The translations under genes and the position numbers were made by a program. This document shows positions 46,471 through 58,069 of a stretch of DNA of 64,000 bases, one piece after another (positions within the stretch are counted from its first letter, which is position 1; each line of letters opens with the position of its first letter). The stretch lies in NCBI GenBank assembly GCA_036785705.1, contig JAWUZG010000056.1:6449001-6513000 (forward strand), read 5' to 3'. The stretch is from Acanthornis magna. Taxonomy: Eukaryota > Chordata > Aves > Passeriformes > Acanthizidae. Below the pieces are notes generated by a model, which was not told the DNA's origin, did no database searches, and worked only from the letters and a program-made list of their open reading frames with translations.

Positions 46471-48289
46471 AGATTAGTGCAAAATGGAATCAAAATGTTC
46501 CCCTTAATGTAGAGCAGATATCTTTCAACCACCATTTTGGAGTTTGATCCTTTGAATTTTATTGTTGGTTCTGAGATTTACTCAACCCTCCTCTGATCTG
46601 CTGTGAAATGTTCTTTGCACCAAAGGTGATCTCTGTATTAAGATGCAAGCTGCTTGAGCAATAGATTAACCATTGTGATTAATGATGATAATGGATGAAT
46701 GCTTTTGTCACCAACAAAACTTCATGACCACATATAAGCCTAAAAAACAGAATTTTAAAAATAGCATTATTTAATCTGTTTCAGGAAGATTGTAAATGCC
46801 TTGAGATATTGATCCAGCCTGTGAGCCTGCTTATAAGGATACTCTCTGCCTGCTGTAGTGTGCTTAGATACAATCTAATAAGAGCTCATTGAATAATAAA
46901 CAATGGTAGCCACCCAATCCTAAAAATTTAGATTGACGGAGTTCCCTCCCCAGTGAAGAGCAAAAAGCTGCCCATAAACCCATTACTGTCCACTCACCCA
47001 TAAGCCAATAGAAGATCTTGGATTATTGGAACTCTTAGCTTTAAGAGAAATTGCTTTCCTAAATTTGACCTCCCACACTAAATATAAAATATGGACCATC
47101 TGTAATGAAGGGATTGCAGCCCAAATAGCTATCATCTCTCGGTGGCAAAGGTTAGAAGGTTGATGCACATTGGTTCCATGGGGATGGGGATGTTGGTGAC
47201 CTTTTGGCATGAAAATGGTCACTTGGAGCTGTAATGTGAGAGAAAGGGGTCGGGTATTAGCCACTAAAGACTCTCTGATGCTGTGTCCTTGTTAAGCTTT
47301 TACAGAAAAAGCCATGGAGGCATTATGGGAAACAGCATCAAATCCTATCTACCAGATCTGAATATGATACAGAGGAAAAGTGAAACTGGATATATGCTCC
47401 ATTTAGGTAACATTTCTTCACATCTTGAAAGGACAAATGTCATCTGAGCTTATACAAAGCATTCATTTCAGAGAATCAGCAGGTAAAAACAATAATCTTT
47501 TTGTGACTCCTGGACTCAACTTTATATGTGACTGCTCATGATGGGCCAAGTGTATAAGTCCCAAGATGCATTCCCTTTTCTTGTTTGCTTAAGGAATCAA
47601 ATACTGCAGAAAGAAAAACAAAAATACAGTATGCGGTTAAATGAAATTGCTGCTGTCCATACCCTGTGTTTTAGTGTAATTCCTGTAAATGCTTGTGAGG
47701 GGCTATAGAGGGAAACACAGTGAACACAATGTTCCTTTTTGATCAGCAGCTTTTAACAAAGGAAGGATGTTGAACATCTGAAAGTAGGGAGTGCGGAGTT
47801 CACTGCAGGTCACCATTAAGGACAAGAACAAGGTAATGTAAGAGGCTGTGTGATTCCAGGTTGACAGGAGGATTTTAAAAGATCAAAAGTGTTTTATATA
47901 TATGTTATAGAGGACCAGGAGTGCTTTCAGTCAACAGATGAAAATGCTAATGTTTAGAAATGATGAAAGCAAGACAAATGTAGTGGTGAATTCCAACTGA
48001 GTCATCAAAACAACAAATATTCTTAGTCTGTGGTTTTTAAAAGATTATTGAAAATTGTCCATCAGTGCAGGTGTGGTAAAAATGGCTATTCTGCTGCTAT
48101 ATGAACAGCTCACTGCATTTGTTATTTTGGGATGGCAGAGTTGACAGTGAGTTGTGACTTGCAGTATTTGTCCTTTTAGATCTAGATGTATTTGAATAAG
48201 TCTGTTAATTATTTAAGCTTTACATTGTGCTCTCTTCCTGTCAGTAGCAGCAATAGAAATGTTTTTACTGTATAATTAAGGAGCTGGAG
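46471..48289. other. non-coding unique sequence
   Basis: No gene or repeat is recognised. At 46880-46900 the sequence ATTGAATAATAAACAATGG includes a SOX-type AACAATGG and overlapping TAAT cores. The 93-codon minus frame at 46983-47264 has no family resemblance. Confidence 0.5.
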
Positions 48290-48930
48290 AGAAAAGAAAG
48301 AAACAATTAATAGCTATTTCTGATAGAACCTTCATCAGTTTAGTGTGAAAAAGAAAAATGATGGAGTAATATTGCCACCAGCAATCCCTCAGTCAGGTGA
48401 CTTTTTTGCTGGATCAATTCTGGTTGCTAAGCAACAAGCAAAAAGGCACAGTTATGTTTTGGTAAATCTTTTATTTTTGAATATTCTGTGCTGGAGTTTC
48501 AGATACTATATCTCTTTCTAAAGCTCTTGATTCAAGACTCATGGCATCTTCTGAGCCATAAAAGCCCGTCTTTTCTTATTTAAAAGAGATGATGTTATTT
48601 AGTTTTCAGAAAAACTTTTGAAGCTAAAATGACTTGAAAATGCAAAACTGAGCCAGTGATTAGAGAATTTGTTAAAGAAAACCACAGAAAAATCATTACA
48701 ACAACTTTGACATTTTTGGTTAATGATATCTACATTAATGAGTTAATTGCCAGTGCATCACATTTTATGCCACTATCAAATATTAATGTTATCAATGTTA
48801 TAATAATAGCATCTATTGATAAAATTGAAGCTTGCTTTCCAATAGGTGTCACCATGAATAATACCATTGCAGTATTAAAATCAATAATAAGAATATTAGG
48901 AGGGCATTATAAAATGTCAATACAATGAAA
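48290..48930. promoter_or_regulatory. CNE-like AT-rich block with RFX X-box motif
   Basis: The block lacks simple repeats and is dense in TAAT, ATTAAT and TTAATG elements. At 48423-48435 lies GTTGCTAAGCAAC, two perfect inverted halves of the RFX X-box separated by one base. A 90-codon frame at 48656-48928 (plus) runs through the most AT-rich part without a stop, which is unusual at this composition. Its Ile/Asn/Thr-rich product matches nothing I know. An enhancer or ciliary-type RFX target is inference. Confidence 0.3.
48423..48435. promoter_or_regulatory. RFX X-box-like palindrome
   Basis: GTTGCT-A-AGCAAC fits the X-box form GTNRCY-N(0-3)-RGYAAC, with fully symmetrical half-sites. RFX-family factors bind this type of site, often in promoters of ciliary genes and in enhancers. 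No promoter or gene start is visible nearby. Confidence 0.5.
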
Positions 48931-51900
48931 ACCACTTAAATAAATGCTTGATATAAAACAAACTGACTAAATATACTAAGCTATAATTTAAAAGAATAAA
49001 TTCACAACCCTGTGTAAAACAGTTTGGACTTTGCAACTCTACATTCTTAAAAGCAGCAGACTGAAACTAATAATCAAAAAAAGTTATTAAGAGAAGAAGT
49101 CATTGTGCATTCAGTGAGAAAATATTCAGGGTGTATGGTATGTCTGAGGAAAGTATAAATATTTTAAGTGGTTTGATGTTACATTTAAGATAAAGCCTTT
49201 GTGTTGCAAGTGTCCAAACTCTGCCTGCAAATATCAATGCCTGTCTTCCTTTGAGGTCAGCTCAAGCCAGACACAGCTGAGGTTGGCAGGGTGCGTGCAC
49301 TGTGTATAAAGAAATCAACTGGCCAGCCCTGGAAGAGGACTGGAAAGACAAAATTCCAATTTCCCAACATAAAACATCTTGTCAATCTGTGGCCATTGCT
49401 TTTCCATTTCTATGGTGGTAAATTGGCACAAAGCTGAGGGTCTGAGGGTAATTCTCCTTGCCTTTCAGCACCTGATAATGATGTAAAAAATGAAAGGCCA
49501 CAAGTAGGCTTTGAAAATGTAGCACCTGAATATAGCCAGTGATGTTTGTGTGGAATGGCAAGAAGAACAAATATTTTGGAAAAAAAGGCACAATTAAGGT
49601 GCTTAATTTCCATCCAATGGATTGAGCAAAACACCCTCAGAGTCTGGATTGGTTTTGGCATTTATCCTGGCACACGCAAGTGCAAAGTGGGCACTGGCAG
49701 CTCCCTGGTGTGGGAGCATTTGTCCTCTGCTGGAGCTTTTCTCTGCCACAGCCATGATCTGAAGCAAGGAGGAGGATTGCCTCTCCTGCTGTGTACTGGA
49801 CTGGGGAAAGAAGGGAGGGGGAAAACAACCTCTAGGATGACCCATCTCAAGAAACTCCGGTCCTCAAAGTCATGCCTTGGCCTGGGAAGCAGTACTTTAG
49901 TGCAGAAAACAATTTTACATTTCTTTCTGTCCACGTGTTATGCTGAGCTGGGTGGAAAGGCAGCAGCGGGTGGAAAGCCAAGCCCTTCTTCCCAGAGTCC
50001 GAGCTGGGCAGAGCCCACAGTGGCTCTTCCAGGGCACTGAAACAAAAGTTATAATTAAACTGAGGGGACAAAGGTACTTCAGAGAAACATCCAAGTTATC
50101 AGCTCTGGCTGACTTGCCATTTTTGACTGCCCATGGTGGTGACCTTCATTCCCCACCTCACAGGGTTTTCTGCTGGAAATGCAATGCTTTTGAAAGTTTA
50201 CCTGGGAACTTCATAAATCAAAATTGTTAATCTGAAGGCTTTTCATTACCAGTGTTGTCTTCAGCTATATCTGCCAAAAAAGTTTTAAGACAGCTCAGAC
50301 TTATTTGCCCAAAAACATTTGACATTTACTTCATTACTCGGTGGACTGCATTCCCTTTAAATAAATTTTCCAGTGATCTGGACTTTCACCATGAAAATCT
50401 GTACAGTGAACTCCTAGTTTATTATGCCTACTTGAAAAGGGTAATTTAATAAGGCATCAGTACAAATACTTAATTGTGCAATGGCTATTGACAATGCCTT
50501 TAAACAGTTGCATATTTGCCAGATTTAGCTAATGGAAGTAGAATTGCCACTTAATGTCTCAGTTTGCACTGGCTGAAAATAAATTGTATCTGACATTCCT
50601 TTGGCTTTTAAAGGACATATTTGGATATTTACAGTCAGATTGATCTTTTGTTGCATTTATGTTTCTTGTGTGAAAAAGTATGAAGTAATTTAGATGGAGA
50701 TACTTATTTACACATACAGTATTTGTAACAGCTTCACACAGTCTGATGTTTCACAGACATGAGGTATTGATATCATGGAGAGTTGATGCAAAAATAACGT
50801 AACAAAATCTATTTTTTAAAAAATGTGGATTTGTCAAAGGTGAAATAATTTGCTGCAACAGGCTACCTCTAATGACATTTCCATTTATAAGAAGTTTTGA
50901 AAAATAAGTTACAAATAATTCATACAGAATTAATTTAATTTATAACAAAATCAAGTCAAAGAAAGATTCTAAAAGCAAAATGGTGGCATTTTGAACATAT
51001 GAAAACAAAATATTCTGTTGGCATAAGCTGAATTTTTTCTTAGGTTTTTGGTTCAAAAAGTTTTTACAGTGTTTCATTCTGATTTAGGATGCAAATGAGG
51101 TCTGCAATACTGAAAATGGGAAAAAATTCATATTGAATTCTAGTGCAGATACATTTAGCTCATTTTGTATTCTCTGTTAGAAATATAATTACTTATCTCT
51201 GTACTTCCCCTTTCCTCATACCTCATTTAAGAAACAAAAAAAAATTTTTAATGAAGCAACTTATCATCACATTAAGAGGCTCAGGAGCAACTGAGTTACA
51301 AGTATCGTAATACAGCAATTTTTTCAATTATAATGGATGCAAATGTGAATCTACTTTATTCTCATGAAACAATTTCTTTGCATTTAACAATTTTCTGTAA
51401 ATGTTAAGTTTTGTCTGTAGAATGATATGTAAAAAAGTTTCTACTTTGAATTTTTATATTGTTAACACATAGCAAGAAAACACATAAACACCTGAGGGTG
51501 GTACTGACTTGTGAATGACTTGAAATCAGCCCTTGAATTCTACATTTTCCAGAATCCAGGGAAATTCAGCCCGACTTTGTAGCCTAGACCAATTACACAT
51601 AAACAATATGTGTGATAAGTACCCATATTTTTGGTCCTAAACGCTTAGTCAGGGGCTTATGAACAGGCATAAACATAGGAATTCATTACACTGAGCTTTC
51701 TCCCCTGTTTGGAAATGGTCTGCAGCAAGCTGCCAATTCTGAACCTGGAGAATGGCTGAGGGTAAATGGCGGCAGGTGTTCTGTCAAGTGTGCAGGGCTG
51801 GAGCCATTAATTGCTTTTAAGAGAATCCTAAAACTTCAAATTAAACATGGGAATTTTATGAATAGTCAGTGTGTGGAATGTATTCTAATGCTGTAGTGTT

Positions 51901-53133
51901 GTGTTTGAAAAACTCAGTGGCAGATACTTAAAAACTGCAGGTTCACTGCCTCTGAAAATATTAATTTTAGACAAAGTAGTAAAAAGGACCTAGATTAAAA
52001 TATATGTATTAATCACATGAGGATTAACCTATGAGATTGATGCTGTATGCTTTGCACCATCCAGTCTTTTTCATTGGAATTATGTTGTTTCCAGCTCAGT
52101 GATAAATTATGATGCCTGTTACAAGTCTACTCTGTCTAAAACCTCACGCAGTTGTTATTGAGGTGTTGAAGGGTTAGGGTGGTTTTTTGCCTGTACTTTC
52201 GGTGGGTTAATTTTGCTCATGCCTATGCTCTGATGGAAATAACCATTGGAACAGAGAAATAGTAGCAGGAAGATTAATACCTATATTCTCAGCTTTCAAA
52301 GCTTCTTTTGTGGCATAGAGAGGAACTGTCTTTCCATTTCATAAGAGGATTTCCTATTGTATGTCCTCTTGCTTAGGCAGCAACATTCAACTCTGTGAAT
52401 TCAGCCAGCTCACTACTCTTTTGATTCTAGAAGGGGGTTAAGAATTGCTGTAACTCCCCTCCCTTAGCGCTGTTTTCCCTAACTGACCTTATTTCTGTCT
52501 TCTTCAGAATGCCTGGTTGGTTGCATGTCAGTTGATTTCTGCCTGAGAAGAGCTTTCTATTTCTGGGCGTTTCTGTGGGCCTATACTGCAGTGTACTGTC
52601 TCTTCCTGCACACTTCATAATGACCACAAAGACAGAGAGAAAATTCATTGTCATTTGTGATTGGTCTGTGCTGGACTATTTCTTAACTCCATGTGTTCTT
52701 GAAATGCAGGCACTATATACTGGTAAGGAAATAAGTTTAGTTTAGAAAATACCAAATTTTTCCCCTGAAGAAGATCACTGCCTACAATGTTATAGTGAGT
52801 CATGCACTAATGTATGGAAAGGGGAAGAATACAAAATGAGTACCAAGTTATGAAAATAAGATAAAGGAGGTAGCAATAGAGAAACTAGATCATGACCCTG
52901 GAGTACAGCAGGATTTCTCTCTGTCCTCAGTGGTATAAGGACAGCTCAGCCCCAATGATGCAATGACACAAACTGCCACCTAAGTTACAGGCTCTCATAT
53001 TTGCAGTTTGCTCTCAGCTGATTTAGATTTGCCAAAGTTCATTATTTCAACATTAAGCAGCACTGGAAAATTCCACTCACTTCTGTAGAGAGAATTGTAG
53101 CTCAAAAAACTGAATAAAAAGTCACTGTCTATG
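48931..53133. other. non-coding; GC-rich islet then very AT-rich DNA
   Basis: The 49600-50040 islet is open in several frames on both strands (plus 49546-50040, 164 codons; minus 49603-49845, 49662-49934 and 49847-50071). It is judged compositional. From about 50780 to 51480 the sequence is very AT-rich, with A/T runs such as those near 50810-50822. No repeat family was recognised. Confidence 0.5.
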
Positions 53134-53155
53134 GATTGTCCATGATTGTCCATGA
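53134..53155 (+). repeat. 10-bp tandem duplication
   Basis: GATTGTCCAT is repeated twice in direct succession (53134-53143 and 53144-53153), followed by GA. It is a local slippage product. Confidence 0.85.
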
Positions 53156-56023
53156 AAAAGTGCACACCGGGTCTCCTAGGTAGGAACATGCATTTGTGTT
53201 TGTATGTACAGTCATTCTTTGGTATTTTTTCAGCAGTGAAGCAGATACTCCAGACTCTCAGCCATACCCCTGATTCTGCTGCATAGCTGTTGCCAGATCA
53301 TTGGGAGAGTTTTTCTGTTGAGATGTGGGGCACACAAGCTATGTAAGGGAAAACCATTTCATGCTTCTGCAGAGTACAAATCTGTAACCAAACTTTCATT
53401 CAAAAGCCTGTAAATGTCCACAGGGAAGATAACAATTTTCTCTTCTTGCCACTGTTTTGTTAAAAAAAACCAACAAAACCTAATAATAGAGAAAAAAAAA
53501 CTTACAACAAGGAGTAATAAAAAGGTAATCCATAGTCTGGGGCCTTGTGTAAATGCAGTAAACATGAAGAATTTATTAAGTTTTTCTGATTCCAGGTGGA
53601 GATTGTTAAAGGCAGCCTTACTTCCCCTGAACTGTTCAAAATTAACTTTCTTGGAGTACAAAGTTTCCCTATCTTAAAAATCAACCTCAAGCTGGATGGT
53701 CTGACAAAGTGCTAGCTGAAAAAATACAAGCGCAGTGAAAATTAGGGGAAAGTGAGTATGGGGGGAAGCTCTGTCCCTGGCAGGTACCGGGAAGGGCAGG
53801 CAGGTGCCCCCCCAGAGGGACTGACACCCACAAAGATGGGAAGCCACACTGGGGAAAACCAAACCAATAGCTCCAAAATAGCCCTCAGAAAGAAAAGAAA
53901 GAAAAGAGGAAAACAGAGAGAGGATCCAGCCAGGGGCACAAAGGAGCTGAAGCAGCAGCATCCTGGGCTGGGGTCTGTTCAGGTATTTTCTGCCTCTTCA
54001 CTGACACAGCTTTGCCACTGCGAGAGTCGTGAGTCAGGTCTGGTTCCCTCCCCTACCTCAGCTACACCTCACAACACCTCCCACGTCCCAAACAGGGACA
54101 GGTAACTTCTGCTGGGTGCTGGCACTTGGCAGGGCTGTGCATTCAGCCCCTCATCCCTCTGCCTGTGCTTTCTGTTGAGATTACTGGCGGCTTGGGACAG
54201 ATTTTGTAGTTTGCTTTTACAGGCTGTAAAAACAGGGTCTAATTTTAGGGTTTCCACATAATGGCTATCATTATGTACTCCACTGTAAGTCCAATTCCTC
54301 ATAATTAATTAAAACTACTCAGGTAGGAAGGTCAAGGCAAAAAATCTCATCCTGTTGGTTTGAAGCACTTTTTCTATTTGCTTATTAATATTCTAACTAA
54401 TTGTTGTGGCCGAGACCTCTTTCTACCTGGCATTTTAAATCACAGCAATTTCACAAGGAGAGGACTCAATTCTGAAAATTTAAAGAATTTGTGCAGCCTC
54501 AGCTAATCAAAGTCTTCCTATGGAAGACTCCTAGCCTGACCATGCAAATGCATGTCCTTCTCTCTTCCCATCACTTTCAGTGAAACTTATTATTCTGATT
54601 CTTCCTATTAATAAAATTTCTGTTATGTTGTCCATTATAGTTGAAATAAACTCTAATCTTTTTGGAAACCTTATGTTTTGTTGACGAAATCAGGAGAAAA
54701 ACATTTGAAAGCTCACATCTTTCTAAACAATCAAAAACCTGAAAAAAATGTGGTTGTTTGTTTCAAAACACAATGAGTCTGTTTATAACTGAGATATAAA
54801 TAATTTTCATTTCCACACTATGTCAAATTTTGTACTGAGTGAGACTTCCAGATGTAAGAACCCCTCAACTACAGGTCAGTGGCAAGAACCAGTATTTTTT
54901 TCTGCAGGCAAAGATCCTTCTCCAATCTCATAATGTTTTTAAGGCAAACTGTTAAGGTGTATCCGGTGTGCTATGAAAAGCTACACAGAATACCAATATG
55001 TAACACCAGGGTAAATCCTCTTTCTTTTTAAATCCTCTGTGAAATCTTATAGGTGCATACTCTGCTCATGACTTATTGTTAAGAGTCTAAACCACACGAA
55101 GGCTTCCCAACATCAAATGAGATTGTATTTCAGACATGAGCAAAGGAAAATGGCTGCTTTGGATTGCACACATCTGATTTTGCAGCAAAATACCTGGGCC
55201 TACTCCCAATATATTACCTATTTAATTATTTTTATTATTGATAGTATTATGTGTGCTAAGAGATCTTGCTGAGTTCACAGGTTACCCTGGTAACAAAAAT
55301 GAGTGTGCACATTTTTCTGCATCTGACAAAGCTGAGTTTGTTGCTCAGCCTCAGAACACACATCTCTTGTTCCTACCTTGTAGCACGGACACTGCTGATA
55401 CCTGTGAAGGAGGGAAAGGTGACCAACATCAAACCTGAAAGATTACATCCCTAAATGCCACCATCATGCAGTACCTGGGAAATTTGTAAATATTTAATCA
55501 GTTCTGAAATTAACAGAAAAACCAGAAATCGCACAGTGACTCTTGGGTGTGCAGAGCCTGGCTGCTCAGCAGGGTGGCACAGCACACACAGCCTGCCTGC
55601 TCCGAGATCAGCCCTGGCACAGCAGCCAGCTCCTCCCCAGCCCAGGGCTGGTGATTGCCGGGGTGGTGAAGCTGCAGCCGCACGAGCACAGCTCAGTAAA
55701 ATCAAGGGAAGCATTTCCATGAGGCTCAGTAGGTTTCGAATTGAGTTTGCTTCGTGCACCATAAATGACAGCTGTAGCAGTGTGGTGTGGATCTGTCAGT
55801 GCACGTTTCCCTACGGCATGAGGATGTGGTAGAAAGAGGTCAGCATCATGGAATTATACAAGAACGTAGTTACTGTACATAAAATAGTCCTAAGTTAACC
55901 CTACACCTGGTGTGCTGCAGAGGAGACACTGATCACTTAGTAGATTCTCCTATTCTATATACACACAAATTTAGTGGCAGAACTCCTAGTTACAGATTAC
56001 TGAAAAGGAAATTGCTACTTAAA
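53156..56023. other. non-coding with purine-rich tract and GC patch
   Basis: A purine-only GAAAGAAAAG-type tract lies at about 53888-53910. GC-richer patches at 53750-53850 and 55545-55700 are open on both strands and lack the CpG density of an island. No gene or interspersed repeat is recognised. The 117- and 125-codon frames at 53752-54105 and 55455-55832 have antisense partners of similar length. Confidence 0.5.
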
Positions 56024-56100
56024 GCCAAATTCTGACCTCACTTGCCAGACTGTAAATGCAGAATGAACTCGCTGATTTTGGTGAAGTAGTCTGTGTTTGG
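56024..56100 (+). repeat. ancient amniote repeat fragment (family unnamed)
   Basis: The order is GCCAAATTCTGACCTCACTT, CCAGACTGTAAATGCAGAAT, AACTCGCTGATTTTGGTGAA, then GTAGTCTG. It follows a palindromic repeat I recall from reptile and bird DNA, where ccaaattctgctctca is followed by caccagtgtaaatccagagtaactcc and attgacttcaatggagtta. About 75 bases align in order with many substitutions. The assignment is from memory. Confidence 0.45.
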
Positions 56101-57824
56101 AACAGCATAAATGAGAGAGAATTAAGAACTATATTATAAAAATTCAGCACTTGAGCTACTTTGTAAGATAAGGCATCAGGGCATTAAAACATGAGTGGAT
56201 ACATTCATATTTTATCCCAAGAAAAGTCTACTTTTGATCTACTTTAAGATTATTTGTGGTGTTATGTCTTCATTGTAGATTCTAGCGTTGATGATAATAG
56301 CATTAACACTGCAGCCCCTTCTGATGTGGTGTCAGTTACGCTCTTCACTTTCATGGAGTAACACTTTGAAATTTCAAAATACTTGAAGATACTGTAACAG
56401 CCAGTGCTGCCAATATAGCATGGAACTGCTACTTCACAATTCAAGTAGTCAGCTATTGACTCATGGCAATCTATATCTGCATTAAAATGGTGAGTTTTGG
56501 ATTAATGTGGAGCTGAAAGCCCAACTGAGGCTCTTTGCTGCCAGCCTGTCTCTGTAATTGCAGCATGGATTTCACCAACCACAAAGGGCAAAATGAATGT
56601 GATCATCCCCAGCAGTCGATAGCACATTGATTTTTTTCACTCTACGATTCGCACAAATATTGAAGCTCATTTTTTAAGCAAGGAGGATTATTAATCTACA
56701 TTTCTTTAAAAATAAGTCCATTTTGAAGCATGGTACCTTGCAGGGCTTATTTAATGTGCAATATGTAAATCAGATAAGCACAACTTTTTTTTTCTTTTTT
56801 ACCAAAAAGTGGCATTCTCTGCAGACTGTGAAACCTCATCCTCACCATTGTGCTGTCATGTGTTGTATTGTTTGGTTAAGAGATTAAAGAAGGGAATGTT
56901 GGCGGGGCTTGTTCTGGTCAATGGTCGGCGTTTTCTTAGTTTGGTTTCATTTTCACTAACCCCCGAGGTTGTAAACAGACTGTGTACAACATCACCTGTG
57001 GTTCCTAAGATGAAACAATGATTCAAGGCCATTTCTTCCCTAAATGGATGCAGTTAATCTGTGGTATAACAAATATAATCTAAGTCAGGGGAAACAAGTA
57101 TGTTCCTGACAAGTAGCAGTAATGTTTCTGAGAACTGCAACATTTCTTTGCATCATTGGCATCACCTCTTTCTGGAATTATGCCTTCAGCTGTGTGGCTC
57201 TGAGAAAATTTCAGTACTGAGGACTAGATTTGCTTCTTTTCCCTCTGTGTGTACACAAATGGATAGTGGTTGTTAAAATATTCCAGCTGTGAAATGGGCT
57301 GCTAACCTGCGTAAACAACATAGATTCATGAAGTCATATATTCATAAGCTGTAGTCACTTGCATGTGAATGTAATATGAATCATATACTGGCTACAGGTT
57401 GACTTGTTTGACTGGAGACTTTCCTGGTTCTGATTTTACCTTCCTAATTTTGCAGGTCAGAATGCAGTAAATTTCTTCAAGTCTGCATTTCCACATCACT
57501 TGAGGCAGTTGCTGGGCCAACTCTGTGCAGGATTTGGTCTATTTGTTGAAACTTTTCTCAAGGGAAGGGGAACTCATGATAAGAAACATTCCAGGAGTGG
57601 CTTTAATGAAAAAGTAGCAAACGAGCACAAATTAGATTACCTTTATAAATGTCTAAGGTCAATCAGGGCTCTCCTGTTCCTTCCTTCATCCCAAGGCAAT
57701 ATTAATGAATGCAAAACTCCTCTTTGCCGAGGGGCAGCCTTGAATATCAAGTCTTCCTTTGGATGGATTTAATTCAAACCCCTGGCAAACCTTGAAACAA
57801 ATGCAGGGTGGTAAAAGACAATGT
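56101..57824. other. non-coding unique sequence
   Basis: No gene is recognised. The 90-codon frame at 57500-57772 just upstream of the poly-A tract has no family resemblance, so there is no support for a retrocopied gene ending there. A T9/T6 pyrimidine run lies near 56786-56799. Confidence 0.5.
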
Positions 57825-57880
57825 AAAAAAAAAAAAAAAAAAAAACCAAACAAAAAAAAACCAAAACACAAAACCCACAC
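57825..57880 (+). repeat. poly-A tract, A21 then A-rich
   Basis: A21 occupies 57825-57845, followed by CCAAACAAAAAAAAACCAAA and CACAAAACCC. The pattern is similar to the A-rich tract at 10775-10818. It may be the degenerate tail of a retroposed element on the plus strand, but no element body or flanking target duplication was recognised. Confidence 0.9.
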
Positions 57881-58024
57881 TATTTACCATTTGCTTTGGT
57901 CTTTTCAGAGGCACTGAATCACAGACTCCCAGAAACAAACTCTTATTCAAGACAGCATTTCTTATTTCCCTCCATGGTCACAGTTAAGTTGATGAGACAA
58001 CTTTCATGAATCAGAAATGCTCTT

Positions 58025-58069
58025 TCACATTTACCTAAAAGGCAGTCATGCTCCTTTAGGTAAATGTGA
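58025..58069. repeat. perfect inverted repeat, 15-bp arms, 15-nt loop
   Basis: TCACATTTACCTAAA (58025-58039) and TTTAGGTAAATGTGA (58055-58069) are exact reverse complements. They are separated by 58040-58054 (AGGCAGTCATGCTCC). The symmetry stops sharply on both sides (T58024 versus C58070; A58040 versus C58054). An RNA from either strand could fold a 15-bp stem, shorter than a usual microRNA precursor. It may be a remnant of a small foldback element or a coincidence of local inversion. Confidence 0.9.

Noticed and set aside
49546..50040. 164-codon plus-strand frame
   Set aside because: The region is open in several minus-strand frames too, which points to base composition and not to coding.
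57500..57880. Retrocopied gene ending in the A21 tract
   Set aside because: The upstream sequence matches no transcript or protein I recognise, and no target-site duplication was found.
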